A stretch of 59,939 nucleotides of DNA, from the IMG/VR virus record IMGVR_UViG_3300050016_000385, positions 1 to 59,939 of that record; one strand, 5' to 3'. A program made the translations under genes and the position numbers. This document shows positions 1 to 9,600 of this stretch, piece after piece; position 1 is the stretch's first letter, and every line of letters starts with the position of its first letter. This stretch comes from a virus. Below the pieces are notes generated by a model. That model made no database searches and had not been told where the DNA came from. It saw only the letters and a program-made list of their open reading frames with translations.

Positions 1-420
1 TTAGGCCGGGATCACTTCAACGCGATACGAGTAGGTTAATGGGGTTTCTGCCGCGATTCGAGCGGCGGCGGTTTCACCCAGTTCTTCGACGAAGAGTTTT
101 CTCCAGGCGGGATAGCGTCCAGAGGATGATTTTTCAAATTGAAATTCCGGTGCGCCGCGCTCCGGTTTCCAGTCGCCCGCTTCAAACCGCTTCGCGAAAC
201 GTTTCGAGACCTGCTCCGGCGAGAGCGCCTTGAGTTCGTCTTTCGACTTCACGCCCAGAACTTTTTCCGCGAGCTGCTGCCGGCGGAATTCCAACTCTTT
301 CTCGGCGGTCGAAACTTTCTTTTTCGCGTCGGCGTACTTGCGCTCCCAGTCGGCAAGCTCGACGAGCTCGTCCTTGGTCACGAGAGCGGTTTCAGTTTTG
401 GCGGCGGCGGTGGGCATCAC
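1..420 (-). CDS. Hypothetical protein with N-terminal coiled coil
   Basis: Reads 138-139 residues from GTG 420 or the adjacent ATG 417. Residues about 17-65 are charged and helical (Glu/Lys/Ala-rich), which suggests a coiled coil. The C-terminal half has no motif I recognise. The stop codon is the first three bases of the window. If the sequence is circular, this gene ends directly before the ATG of the gene at 59,409-59,939 and would be the first gene of the leftward operon that starts in the operator-like region 421-541. Function unknown. Confidence 0.7.
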   Translation of the reverse strand: MMPTAAAKTETALVTKDELVELADWERKYADAKKKVSTAEKELEFRRQQLAEKVLGVKSKDELKALSPEQVSKRFAKRFEAGDWKPERGAPEFQFEKSSSGRYPAWRKLFVEELGETAAARIAAETPLTYSYRVEVIPA

Positions 421-497
421 AAGTGAGCTTATTCGCGCCCTCTGTGTACCAGCTAGATTCCCTCGGTACCCAGGTCTGGTAGAGTGGGGGAGTTCGC

Positions 498-529
498 GTT
501 TCCAAAACGGTTTCCAAAACGCGCGTTTT
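498..529. promoter_or_regulatory. Tandem 12-bp repeat plus 14-bp palindrome, candidate operator
   Basis: GTTTCCAAAACG occurs twice back to back (498-509 and 510-521) and runs into the perfect palindrome AAAACGCGCGTTTT (516-529). This lies in the only divergent intergenic gap at this end, between the minus gene ending at 1 and the plus gene starting at 542, and just upstream of the AGGAGGG ribosome site (532-538). It looks like a binding site for a dimeric regulator. No convincing -35/-10 pair was found, so promoter positions are not assigned. Confidence 0.55.
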
Positions 530-541
530 CCAGGAGGGAAT

Positions 542-973
542 ATGCCCGCTCGTCAAGCCGCTCCATGTCTCCGTTGCGGAGACATGATCGACATCAACGT
601 GGCCGCCATTGTGGCCGATATCCGGTTGCGCGTGGTCGGCTTTGAAGACGCTGTGAGGTCGGCGCAGAGGTCGGTATCGTTCTGTGTCACCTGCGCCGAA
701 CTGATCGCCAAAGGAGATGCGCCACCGGAACGAACGCAACCGCTGAACTTCATCGTCTACGAAGGGGCGCGAGAAATTATCAGCGGCGATCCCAGCTTCT
801 CGCTTCTGAGCTGGCTGCAATTGCGGAAAGAGTGCGGACTCAGCGTCCCCACTATGATCGAACCCAAAGTACTGAAGGCCTGGACCGAGTTCCGTAAAGC
901 CGTGGCGCTTCCCGCGACGCTCGAGCGGAGTGAGGGAGAGTTCGTGCCGCCCGAAAAACGGCTGGCGAGCTAA
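542..973 (+). CDS. Small zinc-ribbon protein, plus-strand moron-like gene
   Basis: 143 residues. The start at ATG 542 is set by a strong AGGAGGG ribosome site at 532-538; the reading frame continues upstream but that part is low-complexity. Visible motif: a CxxC pair at residues about 8-11 (CLRC) and a second (CVTC) near residues 48-51, a likely four-Cys zinc site. The rest is helical with no known domain. It faces the long minus-strand late block, and its TAA overlaps the TAG of the convergent gene at 970. Function unknown; a nucleic-acid-binding or regulatory role is only a guess. Confidence 0.75.
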   Translation: MPARQAAPCLRCGDMIDINVAAIVADIRLRVVGFEDAVRSAQRSVSFCVTCAELIAKGDAPPERTQPLNFIVYEGAREIISGDPSFSLLSWLQLRKECGLSVPTMIEPKVLKAWTEFRKAVALPATLERSEGEFVPPEKRLAS

Positions 974-1170
974 CGCGCACCCGGCAGAAACACCGTGCGC
1001 TCATTCGCTTCGGAGATCGCCGGGTCAAGAACCGCTTCCGAGTTTCGAGAAGACGCCGGCCGCGGCGGATTCAACCCAAAAGGATCTTGCCGCTTCAACG
1101 TCTCCCGGTAGGGACAGCGCGGACTTTGAGCGCGGTGTCCCCACGATCCGCAATCGCCGCACTGGGTCAT
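970..1170 (-). CDS. 66-aa Cys-rich small protein
   Basis: Begins with CGDC (residues 4-7) and a further Cys at residue 19, suggesting a metal-binding knuckle; the remainder is polar and probably disordered. Its ATG overlaps the TGA of the upstream gene (1167-1538) as ATGA, and its stop interlocks with the stop of the plus-strand gene ending at 973. It is the last gene of the leftward late block. Unknown function. Confidence 0.55.
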   Translation of the reverse strand: MTQCGDCGSWGHRAQSPRCPYRETLKRQDPFGLNPPRPASSRNSEAVLDPAISEANERTVFLPGAR

Positions 1171-1538
1171 GGCTCCGGGGGAGCCGCAGCCAGGGCGGGA
1201 GCCGCATTCAGAATCGTGACTACGCTATCGATATATTTTTGTACCGCGGCGTCGTCACTCGCTCGGCCCGCATCCGCCAACCCTTGCTTGATGAGTCCGC
1301 CCGCAATCGAGAGGACCGCCGACAGTTTCGAGGCCCCGGTGCCGCTTTGTTTGCCCAGCGCGGCGAAGTTCTGCTCCGCCGTGGCGACGGCTGTTACCGT
1401 CGAATTGAAAAGCGGACCCAATTGAGGCGCAAACACGGAAACCGCCACTTCGCCCGCGCCTTGCGCCCAGGGCAGGATGAAATCCAACCCCTTCTTGAAA
1501 TCTTCCCCCACTTTAGTCAGCCACGATTTGAAGCTCAT
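1167..1538 (-). CDS. Hypothetical late protein, amphipathic/hydrophobic helices
   Basis: 123 residues, Ala/Gly/Val-rich, with a hydrophobic stretch around residues 25-45 and another around 75-90, ending in a Pro/Ala tail. The start overlaps the stop of the upstream gene (ATGA at 1535-1538). It lies in a cassette of small proteins just downstream of the lysin gene, where phages often carry holin and spanin functions, so a lysis role is possible. No family was recognised. Confidence 0.65.
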   Translation of the reverse strand: MSFKSWLTKVGEDFKKGLDFILPWAQGAGEVAVSVFAPQLGPLFNSTVTAVATAEQNFAALGKQSGTGASKLSAVLSIAGGLIKQGLADAGRASDDAAVQKYIDSVVTILNAAPALAAAPPEP

Positions 1539-1846
1539 TTTGTTTTCTCCTCAGTTTGGAATCGGCTTAGGTTGTCCGCGTCGAGCAAGTCCTTCGGCAC
1601 GGTGAGAGTCAGAAAGTTTTTCTTTTCGAGTTCACTCAGGGACAAATATGCGGTGGTGGCTGCATCTTTCAGCGCCTGCCCTTCACCGAACCAGAGCGCA
1701 GCTTTCGATGTGCCCGAGCGCCACACAAACGTGATCCAGGCGCTGTAGGCGGCGCTCATCAGAGCGTTGATGACCTCGCGTTCGAGGCCAGCATTCTTCG
1801 CCCCCTCGAACATCGAGACCGGATCGGGAAAGTCGATGAGGCCCAT
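1535..1846 (-). CDS. Hypothetical protein in lysis-proximal cassette
   Basis: 103 residues, starting at ATG 1846 three bases after the upstream stop (1850). The first 20 residues are acidic and amphipathic; residues about 25-45 are moderately hydrophobic (contains AAYSAWITFVW). It is translationally coupled to the downstream gene by an ATGA overlap. No recognised family. Its place between the 60-aa membrane protein and the 123-aa protein suggests a shared late function, possibly lysis. Confidence 0.65.
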   Translation of the reverse strand: MGLIDFPDPVSMFEGAKNAGLEREVINALMSAAYSAWITFVWRSGTSKAALWFGEGQALKDAATTAYLSLSELEKKNFLTLTVPKDLLDADNLSRFQTEEKTK

Positions 1847-1849
1847 AAA

Positions 1850-2032
1850 TTACTGCGGTGGCTGCTGGTAGTGCGCAATCGTACCCATCGCCCACTGCGC
1901 AAAGGAAACGACGACGAGAACGGCCGGCTGATATTTTGCGGGGACGACTTTTCCGGCGAGGTTGCCGATCTGAATTGCCGTGGCCGCCGCCTGCGCGACG
2001 GTGTGCCAGTTCAACCAAGAGGGAAGTTTCAT
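1850..2032 (-). CDS. 60-aa putative membrane protein, holin candidate
   Basis: Short protein with one moderately hydrophobic segment at residues about 36-54 (contains PAVLVVVSFAQWAMG), an amphipathic N-terminus rich in Ala/Ile, and a polar tail. It is the first gene after the GH73 lysin in the leftward operon. Size, one membrane segment and position fit a holin or holin-like protein, but nothing in the sequence proves it. Confidence 0.55.
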   Translation of the reverse strand: MKLPSWLNWHTVAQAAATAIQIGNLAGKVVPAKYQPAVLVVVSFAQWAMGTIAHYQQPPQ

Positions 2033-2093
2033 AGTGAGTGTTTTCCTTTTCTACCTACTACCAGAACCCAGATTGGATAAAAACGATTAGCTA

Positions 2094-2579
2094 TTAGCTT
2101 TGGGGCACAGACGGCGGCGCTGCGGCGGGCGGAGCAGCGACATATTCCTCGTAGACTCCGAGAACTTTGAGCGCGCGGTTCGGATCGGTGGCCCAGCTCT
2201 TTGACACTTCCTCAACGAAGCTCCGCGCGTCGGTGGCCCGCAACGCCGCCGCATAATGCGGGTAGGCGTTCGAGAGCCGTTCGAGGGTCGCCAGGCGGTC
2301 GGCGAAACAGGCGCGCCAGTCGGGGTACTTCACCCAGTTCGCGCTGCACGCCACCCACTTGCCGTCGAGACATTCCTCGGTGGGCAGCGTCATCGTGCCA
2401 AACACCGGGTGCGCGTGCTGTTTCATCCCAAAAAGATTATTGTCTTCGCGCGCGAGCTGGCTGTGCCCCCAAGTGGATTCGAGAGCGGCTTCGCAGGCGG
2501 CCATCTGAGGGAAGGGATGGTTCGCCTTCGCCGCCGCGGCCGTCGCGAGATCGAGAAAAGTACGCTGTTGGCTATTCAT
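2094..2579 (-). CDS. Endolysin, glucosaminidase (GH73, FlgJ/LYZ2-like)
   Basis: 161 residues. The GH73/glucosaminidase signature is clear: the catalytic Glu region CEAALESTWGHS (Glu34 as likely acid), then REDNNLFGMK (residues 44-53), the hallmark that follows it in FlgJ-type N-acetylglucosaminidases. The domain fills the protein up to residue about 145, followed by a Pro/Ala tail. It should cleave the glycan strand of host peptidoglycan at the end of infection. There is no signal peptide, so it needs a holin; the small putative membrane proteins just downstream are candidates. The ATG at 2579 lies five bases from the upstream stop. Confidence 0.9.
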   Translation of the reverse strand: MNSQQRTFLDLATAAAAKANHPFPQMAACEAALESTWGHSQLAREDNNLFGMKQHAHPVFGTMTLPTEECLDGKWVACSANWVKYPDWRACFADRLATLERLSNAYPHYAAALRATDARSFVEEVSKSWATDPNRALKVLGVYEEYVAAPPAAAPPSVPQS

Positions 2580-2583
2580 TGGC

Positions 2584-5007
2584 TTATTGCAGCTTCATCA
2601 CGAACACGTCCCCGCGCGGCGCGTTGTGGGAGGAAGTGCAAGCTCCCGACGCGGAGACCGCGCAGGACGTGGTTCCATCCATGCAACCGAGAGAAGCGTT
2701 CATGGGGCTGCTCAACAGCACAAACCGGCCGTCTTGGGAGATGCTGGTCACCGTAATTTGCACGGCGAAGCAGGGCGTGGGGACGCCGTAGGTATGCCCC
2801 TGACGGGATACCGTACCGGCTAAAGCCCCAGCCGCCGGGCCAAAGATTCCCAGGATTTCGTTGACCGCGCATTTCGAGTAATCGGGCAGCACCGTTTCCG
2901 AACTGGTGGCGGTGAAAAAGGCGTGATCGTCGGCCGGATCGTCGTTGTTCCATCCCGGATGGGTGTCGTAAATCTGCGAGTAGCTGGCGCAATAGGTCGC
3001 CGGGAAGATGGTGGAAGTGAGCGGAGAGGCGAAGGTGGTGGCCCCCCAGAACGGCGTGTTGTATTGATTGACGAACGTTCCATACCCCGTGGTGAAGTGC
3101 CCACTGCACGTATTCGGACACTTGGTGTAGACGTTGGTGGTGCCCACCTGCCAAAAGTAAGGCGAGGTTCCATTACCGCACACGCTGCCGACGTCACATA
3201 TTCCAATCGACACGATGGCCCAAACCCCGTCAAGCGACGCCTTGGTGTTATGCAGCGTGAAGGTGCCGGGAGAGGGCGTGGTGTCGGTGAGGGTGCCGCC
3301 GGTGCCGGTCTGCCCCGCAAGTCCCGACGTGGTGAGCTGGATATGGGTGGAATCGGTAACGAGCAAGACCGGAAACGTCCCATTGAGCGCGCTGTTGCTA
3401 TTGCCTGCAACCAAAACCGAGTCGCCGACATTAAAGCCAAGGCTTGACGTGACCACAAAGGTGGCAAATTCCGGGTGGCCACTAGTGGGGACATTCACGC
3501 TGACCGAAGACGATGCCGTTGAAACCACGCAGTTCCGGCAAACCGCTGTGCCAGTCGTGCCCCAGTCCCCGGTAATCGTGTTGGTCTGCGTGTTCCACAC
3601 CGAGCAACCGGAACCCACTTTGTAGGAAGCGATATAGCGGCCCGTGTTCTGCGAGCCGGAGGTCGAAAAGCCGTCGATGAAAACCGTGTCCGCGCCGCCG
3701 TTCACGCCCACGTTCGGCGGGTCGGTCGAGTTGGTCACCGTATTTGGCAGGCAGTTGGGGCTGGTGGTGAAGTTGTAAACCAGGACGGGGGTTGGCAGGG
3801 TGGGGTAGTTGACGCTGACATCGTACTTATTCAGGAACGTTCCCGAAGTGGTCCCTGTCGAGTTGGTGGGGACGTACACGGTGCTATTGGTCCCCGCCGA
3901 GCGGGAAAACGAGATGGCGCACCCGCCGCCCATCTTCAGCGCGTTGAAATAGTTCGAGTACTTGAAGGTCGCCTGCATGGTGCTGGGGTTGAAAGCGTAA
4001 AAATAACTGGTGCCGCCCGCATCGCAAATATCGAAGAGCGTCGAATCCGTGCTCCAGTGGTTCACGTCTCCGCTTCCCCCGCCATCCGCAAAAAAGGAAG
4101 TGTTCTGCTTGGTGCTGGGACACGCCGGTTCGGTCTGGTTTCCGCAACCTGAAAATACGTTGGTAATCCGCACCCAGGGATTGTGATAGAGGCCGCTGGT
4201 ATTCCCGGATCCCACGGGTTCAGGATCGTTGACCAGGGTATTGTCGACTCCGGAACCCGCTGTCCCTTGTCCACTGAAAGGCACCACGACGGGCGCAAAG
4301 GCTCCCGGCTGCGTAGAAATGGTCGGAGTGCAGCTATAGGTCGGTGGTCCGCAGGTGGGGCCGCTCGAACCCACCGTCAAAGTGACCGCCAGGGTCGCCG
4401 TCAGGGGCGTGACGGGGGTTGAGTCGGTCACGGTGACCGAGAAATTCGTGGTTCCGGTCGCCGCCGTGCCGGTAATGGCCCCGGTCCCGGCATTCAGCGA
4501 CGCCCAGCCCGGTAATGATCCGGTCGAAACCGTCCAAGTGTAAGGCAAAACTCCGCCCAGGGCTGTAAGGGTATAGGAGTACGCAATGCCATTGGTCCCG
4601 ACCGCCAGAGGGCAAGGCGGGGTGCCGCAGTTCGGGGCGGTGATGGCAATCCCCCCCCCAGGGCCCACTACGAATGCGCCGGTCCCGACCAGCCCGCCGG
4701 AACTGCAAGTGATATTCGCGGAACCAGCACTCACCGCCGTCGCCAGGCCGTTCGCGTTGATCGTAGCCACGCCAGTATTTGAACTGGCCCACACGCACTG
4801 ATTGGTGATGGGGTTTGCCAGCGGCCCGCCCAAGACAGCCTGCGCGATAAATTGCACGGTAAGCCCTGGCGGACTGGTCGCCGAATTGACGAAAATCCCG
4901 GTGGTCGGGGTCGCAGGTCCGCCGAAGCTGACGGCGGGGAGCGACTGGCCCAAGGCGCTTGTCGAGAGCGCGAAAACTGCGAGGGAAAGTAGGAATGCTT
5001 TTTTCAT
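2584..5007 (-). CDS. Exported Ig-like-domain protein, fibre/appendage candidate
   Basis: 807 residues from ATG 5007, chosen because it gives a signal peptide (MKKAFLLSLAVFALSTSALG then Gln) and overlaps the upstream stop as ATGA; the frame stays open upstream without coding character. After the signal comes a Big_2-like Ig domain (about residues 40-110), then a He_PIG-type putative-Ig domain (about 115-210) with the typical GxLPxW pattern, then a long beta-rich region (about 215-800) with many Cys and Gly/Thr. No catalytic motif was seen. It is the third of three overlapping exported proteins between terminase and lysin. It may be an adhesion or tail-fibre protein, or a protein that remodels the infected cell surface. 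Confidence 0.75.
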   Translation of the reverse strand: MKKAFLLSLAVFALSTSALGQSLPAVSFGGPATPTTGIFVNSATSPPGLTVQFIAQAVLGGPLANPITNQCVWASSNTGVATINANGLATAVSAGSANITCSSGGLVGTGAFVVGPGGGIAITAPNCGTPPCPLAVGTNGIAYSYTLTALGGVLPYTWTVSTGSLPGWASLNAGTGAITGTAATGTTNFSVTVTDSTPVTPLTATLAVTLTVGSSGPTCGPPTYSCTPTISTQPGAFAPVVVPFSGQGTAGSGVDNTLVNDPEPVGSGNTSGLYHNPWVRITNVFSGCGNQTEPACPSTKQNTSFFADGGGSGDVNHWSTDSTLFDICDAGGTSYFYAFNPSTMQATFKYSNYFNALKMGGGCAISFSRSAGTNSTVYVPTNSTGTTSGTFLNKYDVSVNYPTLPTPVLVYNFTTSPNCLPNTVTNSTDPPNVGVNGGADTVFIDGFSTSGSQNTGRYIASYKVGSGCSVWNTQTNTITGDWGTTGTAVCRNCVVSTASSSVSVNVPTSGHPEFATFVVTSSLGFNVGDSVLVAGNSNSALNGTFPVLLVTDSTHIQLTTSGLAGQTGTGGTLTDTTPSPGTFTLHNTKASLDGVWAIVSIGICDVGSVCGNGTSPYFWQVGTTNVYTKCPNTCSGHFTTGYGTFVNQYNTPFWGATTFASPLTSTIFPATYCASYSQIYDTHPGWNNDDPADDHAFFTATSSETVLPDYSKCAVNEILGIFGPAAGALAGTVSRQGHTYGVPTPCFAVQITVTSISQDGRFVLLSSPMNASLGCMDGTTSCAVSASGACTSSHNAPRGDVFVMKLQ

Positions 5008-6644
5008 GGAATCACCAAGCCCCTGGGAAGTGTGAGTCCAGGCGACATCACCACGCCCGCTCCACCGCCCGCCGCCACGGGAGTCACCTGGTACGCCCCT
5101 ACATCCCAAGCCCCGACGACCGGGCGAGCTACCGCAACCCGAGCCGGATAAGAGACGGTGTGTGGTGTGGCGTTGTAGGTGACCCCATACGTCGTATCTT
5201 TTCCGCAAGCTGCGCCGGCCGCCGCATTGAGCGCGGTGATTGCGGTGCAAACGCTGGCTTGGTTTGCCCCAACGCCCACGGTCGCATTGCCGAGAAATTG
5301 CGGAGAAAAAGAATAGGTTTCACCCAGCGTGTATCCTTGGGCGTTCGCCGTAGCCAGGGTTTGATTCACGATGTTCGCGGTCGTGACCGGGCAGGCGCTC
5401 GCGCATTCCGGCGAGACGTAGTTGAGTCCGCCGCCGCTGTTGTAGATGGTGTGAAAGTTGGTTTCGGTGACTCCGGCAATCAGCACTCCGGGCTGTCCGG
5501 TGCCGATCTTGTTGCATTGGTTGGTGGGGCCGGAGTCCGGGCCGCATTCTTCCGTGTTATTGAACCAGTTACAAGTTCCGCCGCCGAGCGAACTAGCGTT
5601 GAAATACTCGCCGCACATCAGCATCGGCGTGGCCACTCCAGTGCCGCTATTGATCAGCACGTTGTTGAAGGCGTAGGCGGTCTTCGTTAGGTTCGGCGTC
5701 TGCCAGAAGGTCACCCCGCCATTGCCGTTCAGCGAGGCCACGTTGTTATAGAGAATCGACGTGTCCGTGGCGTCGATGTTTGAGATCATCTCTCCGGTGT
5801 GGGAAACGCCGCCGGTGTATACCACCGCGCCAACGTTCACCAAAGTGTTGTCGTGGAATAGCCGGATGCTGCCATTCAGCGCGTATTCGAGGTTCGCAAT
5901 GTAGTTCTGGTAGACGTCGCCAAAACCTCCGCCGCCGATGCACATCATGCTTTGCTCATCGGTATCGGCGCCGTCGCAGACGTTGTTGTAGAACAGGTTC
6001 GAGGCCGTACTTGCCGTGCCCGAACCTGCGAAGCAAGCGGCATTATTATTCTCGGCAATCGCCGCCGAATGCGTCCAGCCGTGGCAGTAGTTGTCGTGGA
6101 TGACGATCCCACTGGCATTGCCGAACGCGATATAGGACACCTGGTTTGTGAGCGCCGCGCTCCAATTCAGGCCGGTAAATTCGACAAAGCCCACGTCGAT
6201 ATAGTTCTGCGTCCCGGTTACGAGATCTAGAAACTCTGCCGGGTTGGTTGCGCCGGGGAAAGTTCCGCCGCCCGTAAGAATGGCGCGGCCTGACCCCCAG
6301 GTGGAGTCGTAAGCGCCAAGCCCGATAGTATTCGAGCTGGTGCCGCTGAACGCGAATGCAATTTTCGCGGAAAGCGTCCAGGAGTCGCCGCCCTTTAGTA
6401 CGAACGCCTCACCTGCGGTTGGAGTAGTGGAGGCGCAAGTGCTCGCGCACCCGCTCTGTCCCGGAATATGGGCGAAGGCCGCAGCCTCCGAAGTGCCGGC
6501 GTTCGTGTCCGCGCCCGAGGTCGAGACGTAAAAGCAGCTTGTGATTCCCGTGGGAACCGGGATGGCGTTACAACTTCCGCCGGCGGCCCATGCGGGCAGG
6601 GGCAGCGACGACGCCAGCAACGCGAATAGGAAGACTCGCTTCAT
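5004..6644 (-). CDS. Exported right-handed beta-helix protein (pectate-lyase-like fold)
   Basis: 546 residues with a signal peptide (residues 1-20, ending PLPAWA). From about residue 130 to 450 there are repeated short Asn/Gly/Ile-rich turns such as IVIHDNYCHG, LFYNNVCDG, LFHDNTLVN and AFNNVLIN, typical of parallel beta-helix (PbH1) proteins including pectate lyases and phage tailspike depolymerases. An early block around residues 35-75 (FYVSTSGADTNAGTSEAA) matches the N-terminal strand common in this class. Both ends overlap neighbours by ATGA. It could bind or degrade a surface polysaccharide. The signal peptide is unusual for a virion tailspike. Confidence 0.75.
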   Translation of the reverse strand: MKRVFLFALLASSLPLPAWAAGGSCNAIPVPTGITSCFYVSTSGADTNAGTSEAAAFAHIPGQSGCASTCASTTPTAGEAFVLKGGDSWTLSAKIAFAFSGTSSNTIGLGAYDSTWGSGRAILTGGGTFPGATNPAEFLDLVTGTQNYIDVGFVEFTGLNWSAALTNQVSYIAFGNASGIVIHDNYCHGWTHSAAIAENNNAACFAGSGTASTASNLFYNNVCDGADTDEQSMMCIGGGGFGDVYQNYIANLEYALNGSIRLFHDNTLVNVGAVVYTGGVSHTGEMISNIDATDTSILYNNVASLNGNGGVTFWQTPNLTKTAYAFNNVLINSGTGVATPMLMCGEYFNASSLGGGTCNWFNNTEECGPDSGPTNQCNKIGTGQPGVLIAGVTETNFHTIYNSGGGLNYVSPECASACPVTTANIVNQTLATANAQGYTLGETYSFSPQFLGNATVGVGANQASVCTAITALNAAAGAACGKDTTYGVTYNATPHTVSYPARVAVARPVVGAWDVGAYQVTPVAAGGGAGVVMSPGLTLPRGLVIP

Positions 6645-9600
6645 TTTCGAATGTCGCAGGAATAGCTCACCACATCGGTTGCTCCGCTGGTGGTGAAGGT
6701 GACGCTGGTTCCAGCGGTGTAGGTGACTTCGACCGCGGCAATGGCAGTTTCATCCGACCCCACGCAGGTCGGGTGCACCGCGTAGTTGGTATTCAGGAAG
6801 GTGTACGATTTTGTTCCGCCCGACATCGTAAGTTCGCCGTTGAGGTCGGTATTGGTCGAGACTCCACTACCGATGCTGCCCACGCCGCATAGCGTGCTGG
6901 TCAGGGGCGTGCAACCCACCGGGGCTGTGCCGAGCGTCACGGCCCCGGAGATTGAGGTCGATCCGCCCATGTGTGCCCCATTGATCGTCGTTCCAAACAC
7001 GTTCGCGCCGGGATTGTTGCAATCGGAATTCGTGCCCAGGCAGTTGCCCGTCCCGGCGGCGATGTTGTCGTTTTCGGTGAGGAATCCGGTGCCGATGTTT
7101 TCCGCGTTCAAAACTGCCCCGCTCGTGGCCGAAGCCGTCGCCGTCATGTGCAGTACCGCGGTATAGCACTGGTGTTTGTCTCCGATCAGGATGGCGCTGG
7201 CCTTGGCCGTGGTGGTGACGCAATCGTTGCCGCTCGATGCGTTCTGCTCAAAGTGGCTGTCGGTAAATACCGGCGCCGCCTTCTGTCCTCGCACCAGCGC
7301 CTCGCTGAACACCCCCACTCCACCTTTGGAAGACACCGACACGTTGCGGAATTCTCGCAGGGTTCCGTTTGCGATCGCGCTCGGATTCAAGGTGCCGTCA
7401 ATCACATAGTCGATGAAATTGCCTCCGGTGGTTGAGGCGGAGCACGCTCCGGTGGTCCCCATGCAATAGGCCGCTCCGGTCAGAGATCCTGTGGCCGTGG
7501 TCAGAGTGATCGAAGTCGCGCTGTTCACGCTTTGCACCTGGCAAATACTAGAGGCGCAGGAAGACCCCGTAATCTTGATAGTTGCGCCCCACCAGTTGCC
7601 GACCGGATTGCCGCTCGCAACCGTGCAGACCGCTGGCGTCGCCGAGGTGCAGTTCAGCGTCCCGGAATAGCCATTGGGTCCGCCGCCGGTGATCGAGTCG
7701 GTAAAGGCGAAATTAGGGGCATCGTTGGAAAATACGGCATAAGATTGCTGGCTGGCTCCGGTGATATCCACCGTCTTCATGTAGCTGCCTTCTTGCGCCG
7801 AGTTCACATAAATCACCGTCGCCGGGGCGTTCGCCGTGGGCACCGCCGTGGTCGCCGAGCTTCCGTTGGTCAGGTTGAGCGAAACGTCCTCGAGCGAAAC
7901 GGAGAATTCAAGTTTGGTTCCGTTCTGGTCGCCGATAACGATCAGCGGATTGCTGACATCGACCGGCAGCGGCGGCTCGCCCGTCCCCGCAAGCGTTGTC
8001 ACCGTGGTTGCCGCCGTCAGCAGGCAGCCGGTGGGGTCCATCAGCCCGATGCGGCTGGAAGCGCAGGTGCCGTTCGTTCCAATCAACACTTGCTGCCAGG
8101 CCGCAAGCGAACTGGTGTAGGTCACGCCGGATTGCGTGCCCGGGGAACTCATCAGGCTGGCAATCGTGGGGCTATAAATCTGTAATAAGTAATAAGTGAC
8201 GGAATTGATGACAATCGGAGTCCCCGCAATCAGGCTGACATCTTCGTTTTGGGAGAAGTTGCTCCCCGCGGTGACCTGCACACAGTTAGCGGGACAGGCT
8301 CCAAGCACTCCCGCCGAAGTGGTCACCGTCCCGGTAAATCCGGAAGTGGCGTAGACGTAGTATTCCGAAGCCACAAAGCTGCCGCTGCCAAGCACTGTGG
8401 GCGCGGGAACGGTAATGGATTCCGACGAACCTCCGCCATTGAGGGTGATTGAGAACTCCGAACTGTGCAGCCCGACTCCGGGTGTGCCTTGAGCGGCCGT
8501 ATAGGAGGAGTTGGTTTGCAGGTTGTTGACTTCGCTGGTGACGAAATACACCGTGCCGTCCGATAAACTTCCCCCCGAGGCGCTTTGCGTGGGCGTGGGC
8601 ACCACAGGTGACCCGAGCGGGGAGGGAAAGCTGGTCCCGTAGGTGATCATCGTGCCTTCGGAAGGGTCGTGTTCTTGCTGCACCAAGCCGGATCCTCGTA
8701 CCCGCGTTCCGTTGGGGAGAATCAGGGGCACTTCCGCCACATAACAATTCAAGTTCGCCGTGCCACAGGGATGGTTCGCCCCTCCACTGTGAATTCCCTT
8801 GCCCAGTTTGACTTCCGCGCCCATCCCGAGCTGAAACGGGTTCACGGTAATGTCTTCAGCCCCGAGGTTGTGGTCGATGCGCCCGCCGCTATTGTTGGTT
8901 GCGAAATATCCGACGCAGCCCGCCAGAGTCGAGTAGGTGACCCCATTCACATTGCAGGCCGGGTTGTTGTTGGCGGTCGGGCCGACGAACGTAGCCTGAA
9001 GCGCTCCCGTAATGGGGTCGATGAGGGTGTTCGGCGGGAGTTCCAGATCGACGTGGCCGATTCCATTGTTCCACACGTAGAACTGCCCATTCGCGGGGTT
9101 CGCTGGCTGGTAGCGTGCCGTAAGCACCGCCTGCCCCTGCCCGGTAAGGCCAAAGGGATTCCAGAACAGCGTCCCGTTGAGATCGCACATCTGGTCAAGG
9201 CCAAAGCCTTCGGGAAACACGTAAGCGCAGAAGGGGTCGGGGTCGAAGCCGATTACGGACGTGGTAGGCTCGTAGACCGTCAGGGGGCCGCCGTTCAGGT
9301 TGACTGGGCCGGAGAAGGTGGAATTCGTTCCCGAGAAGGTCAGGTTAGGGTTGCCGGCGCCGCTGCCGCCCAACGAGGCGTTGTAGGGGCCGCGCCACAC
9401 GCCATTGGCCTGAAAGTAGTAGGTGTAATTCCCCGGGGCCGCGTAGACCCCGAAGTTGCCGTTCACGTCGGCAACTGAGGAGCAAATGTTCGTCGTCGGA
9501 ATCGTGCCCTGGCCTGGAGCGCACGCCTGGCTACCGGTCATCGAGTTGTAGGTGGTGGCGAGATTAGTGCAAGGCGTTCCGCCCGTGGCGGGGGCGTTGC

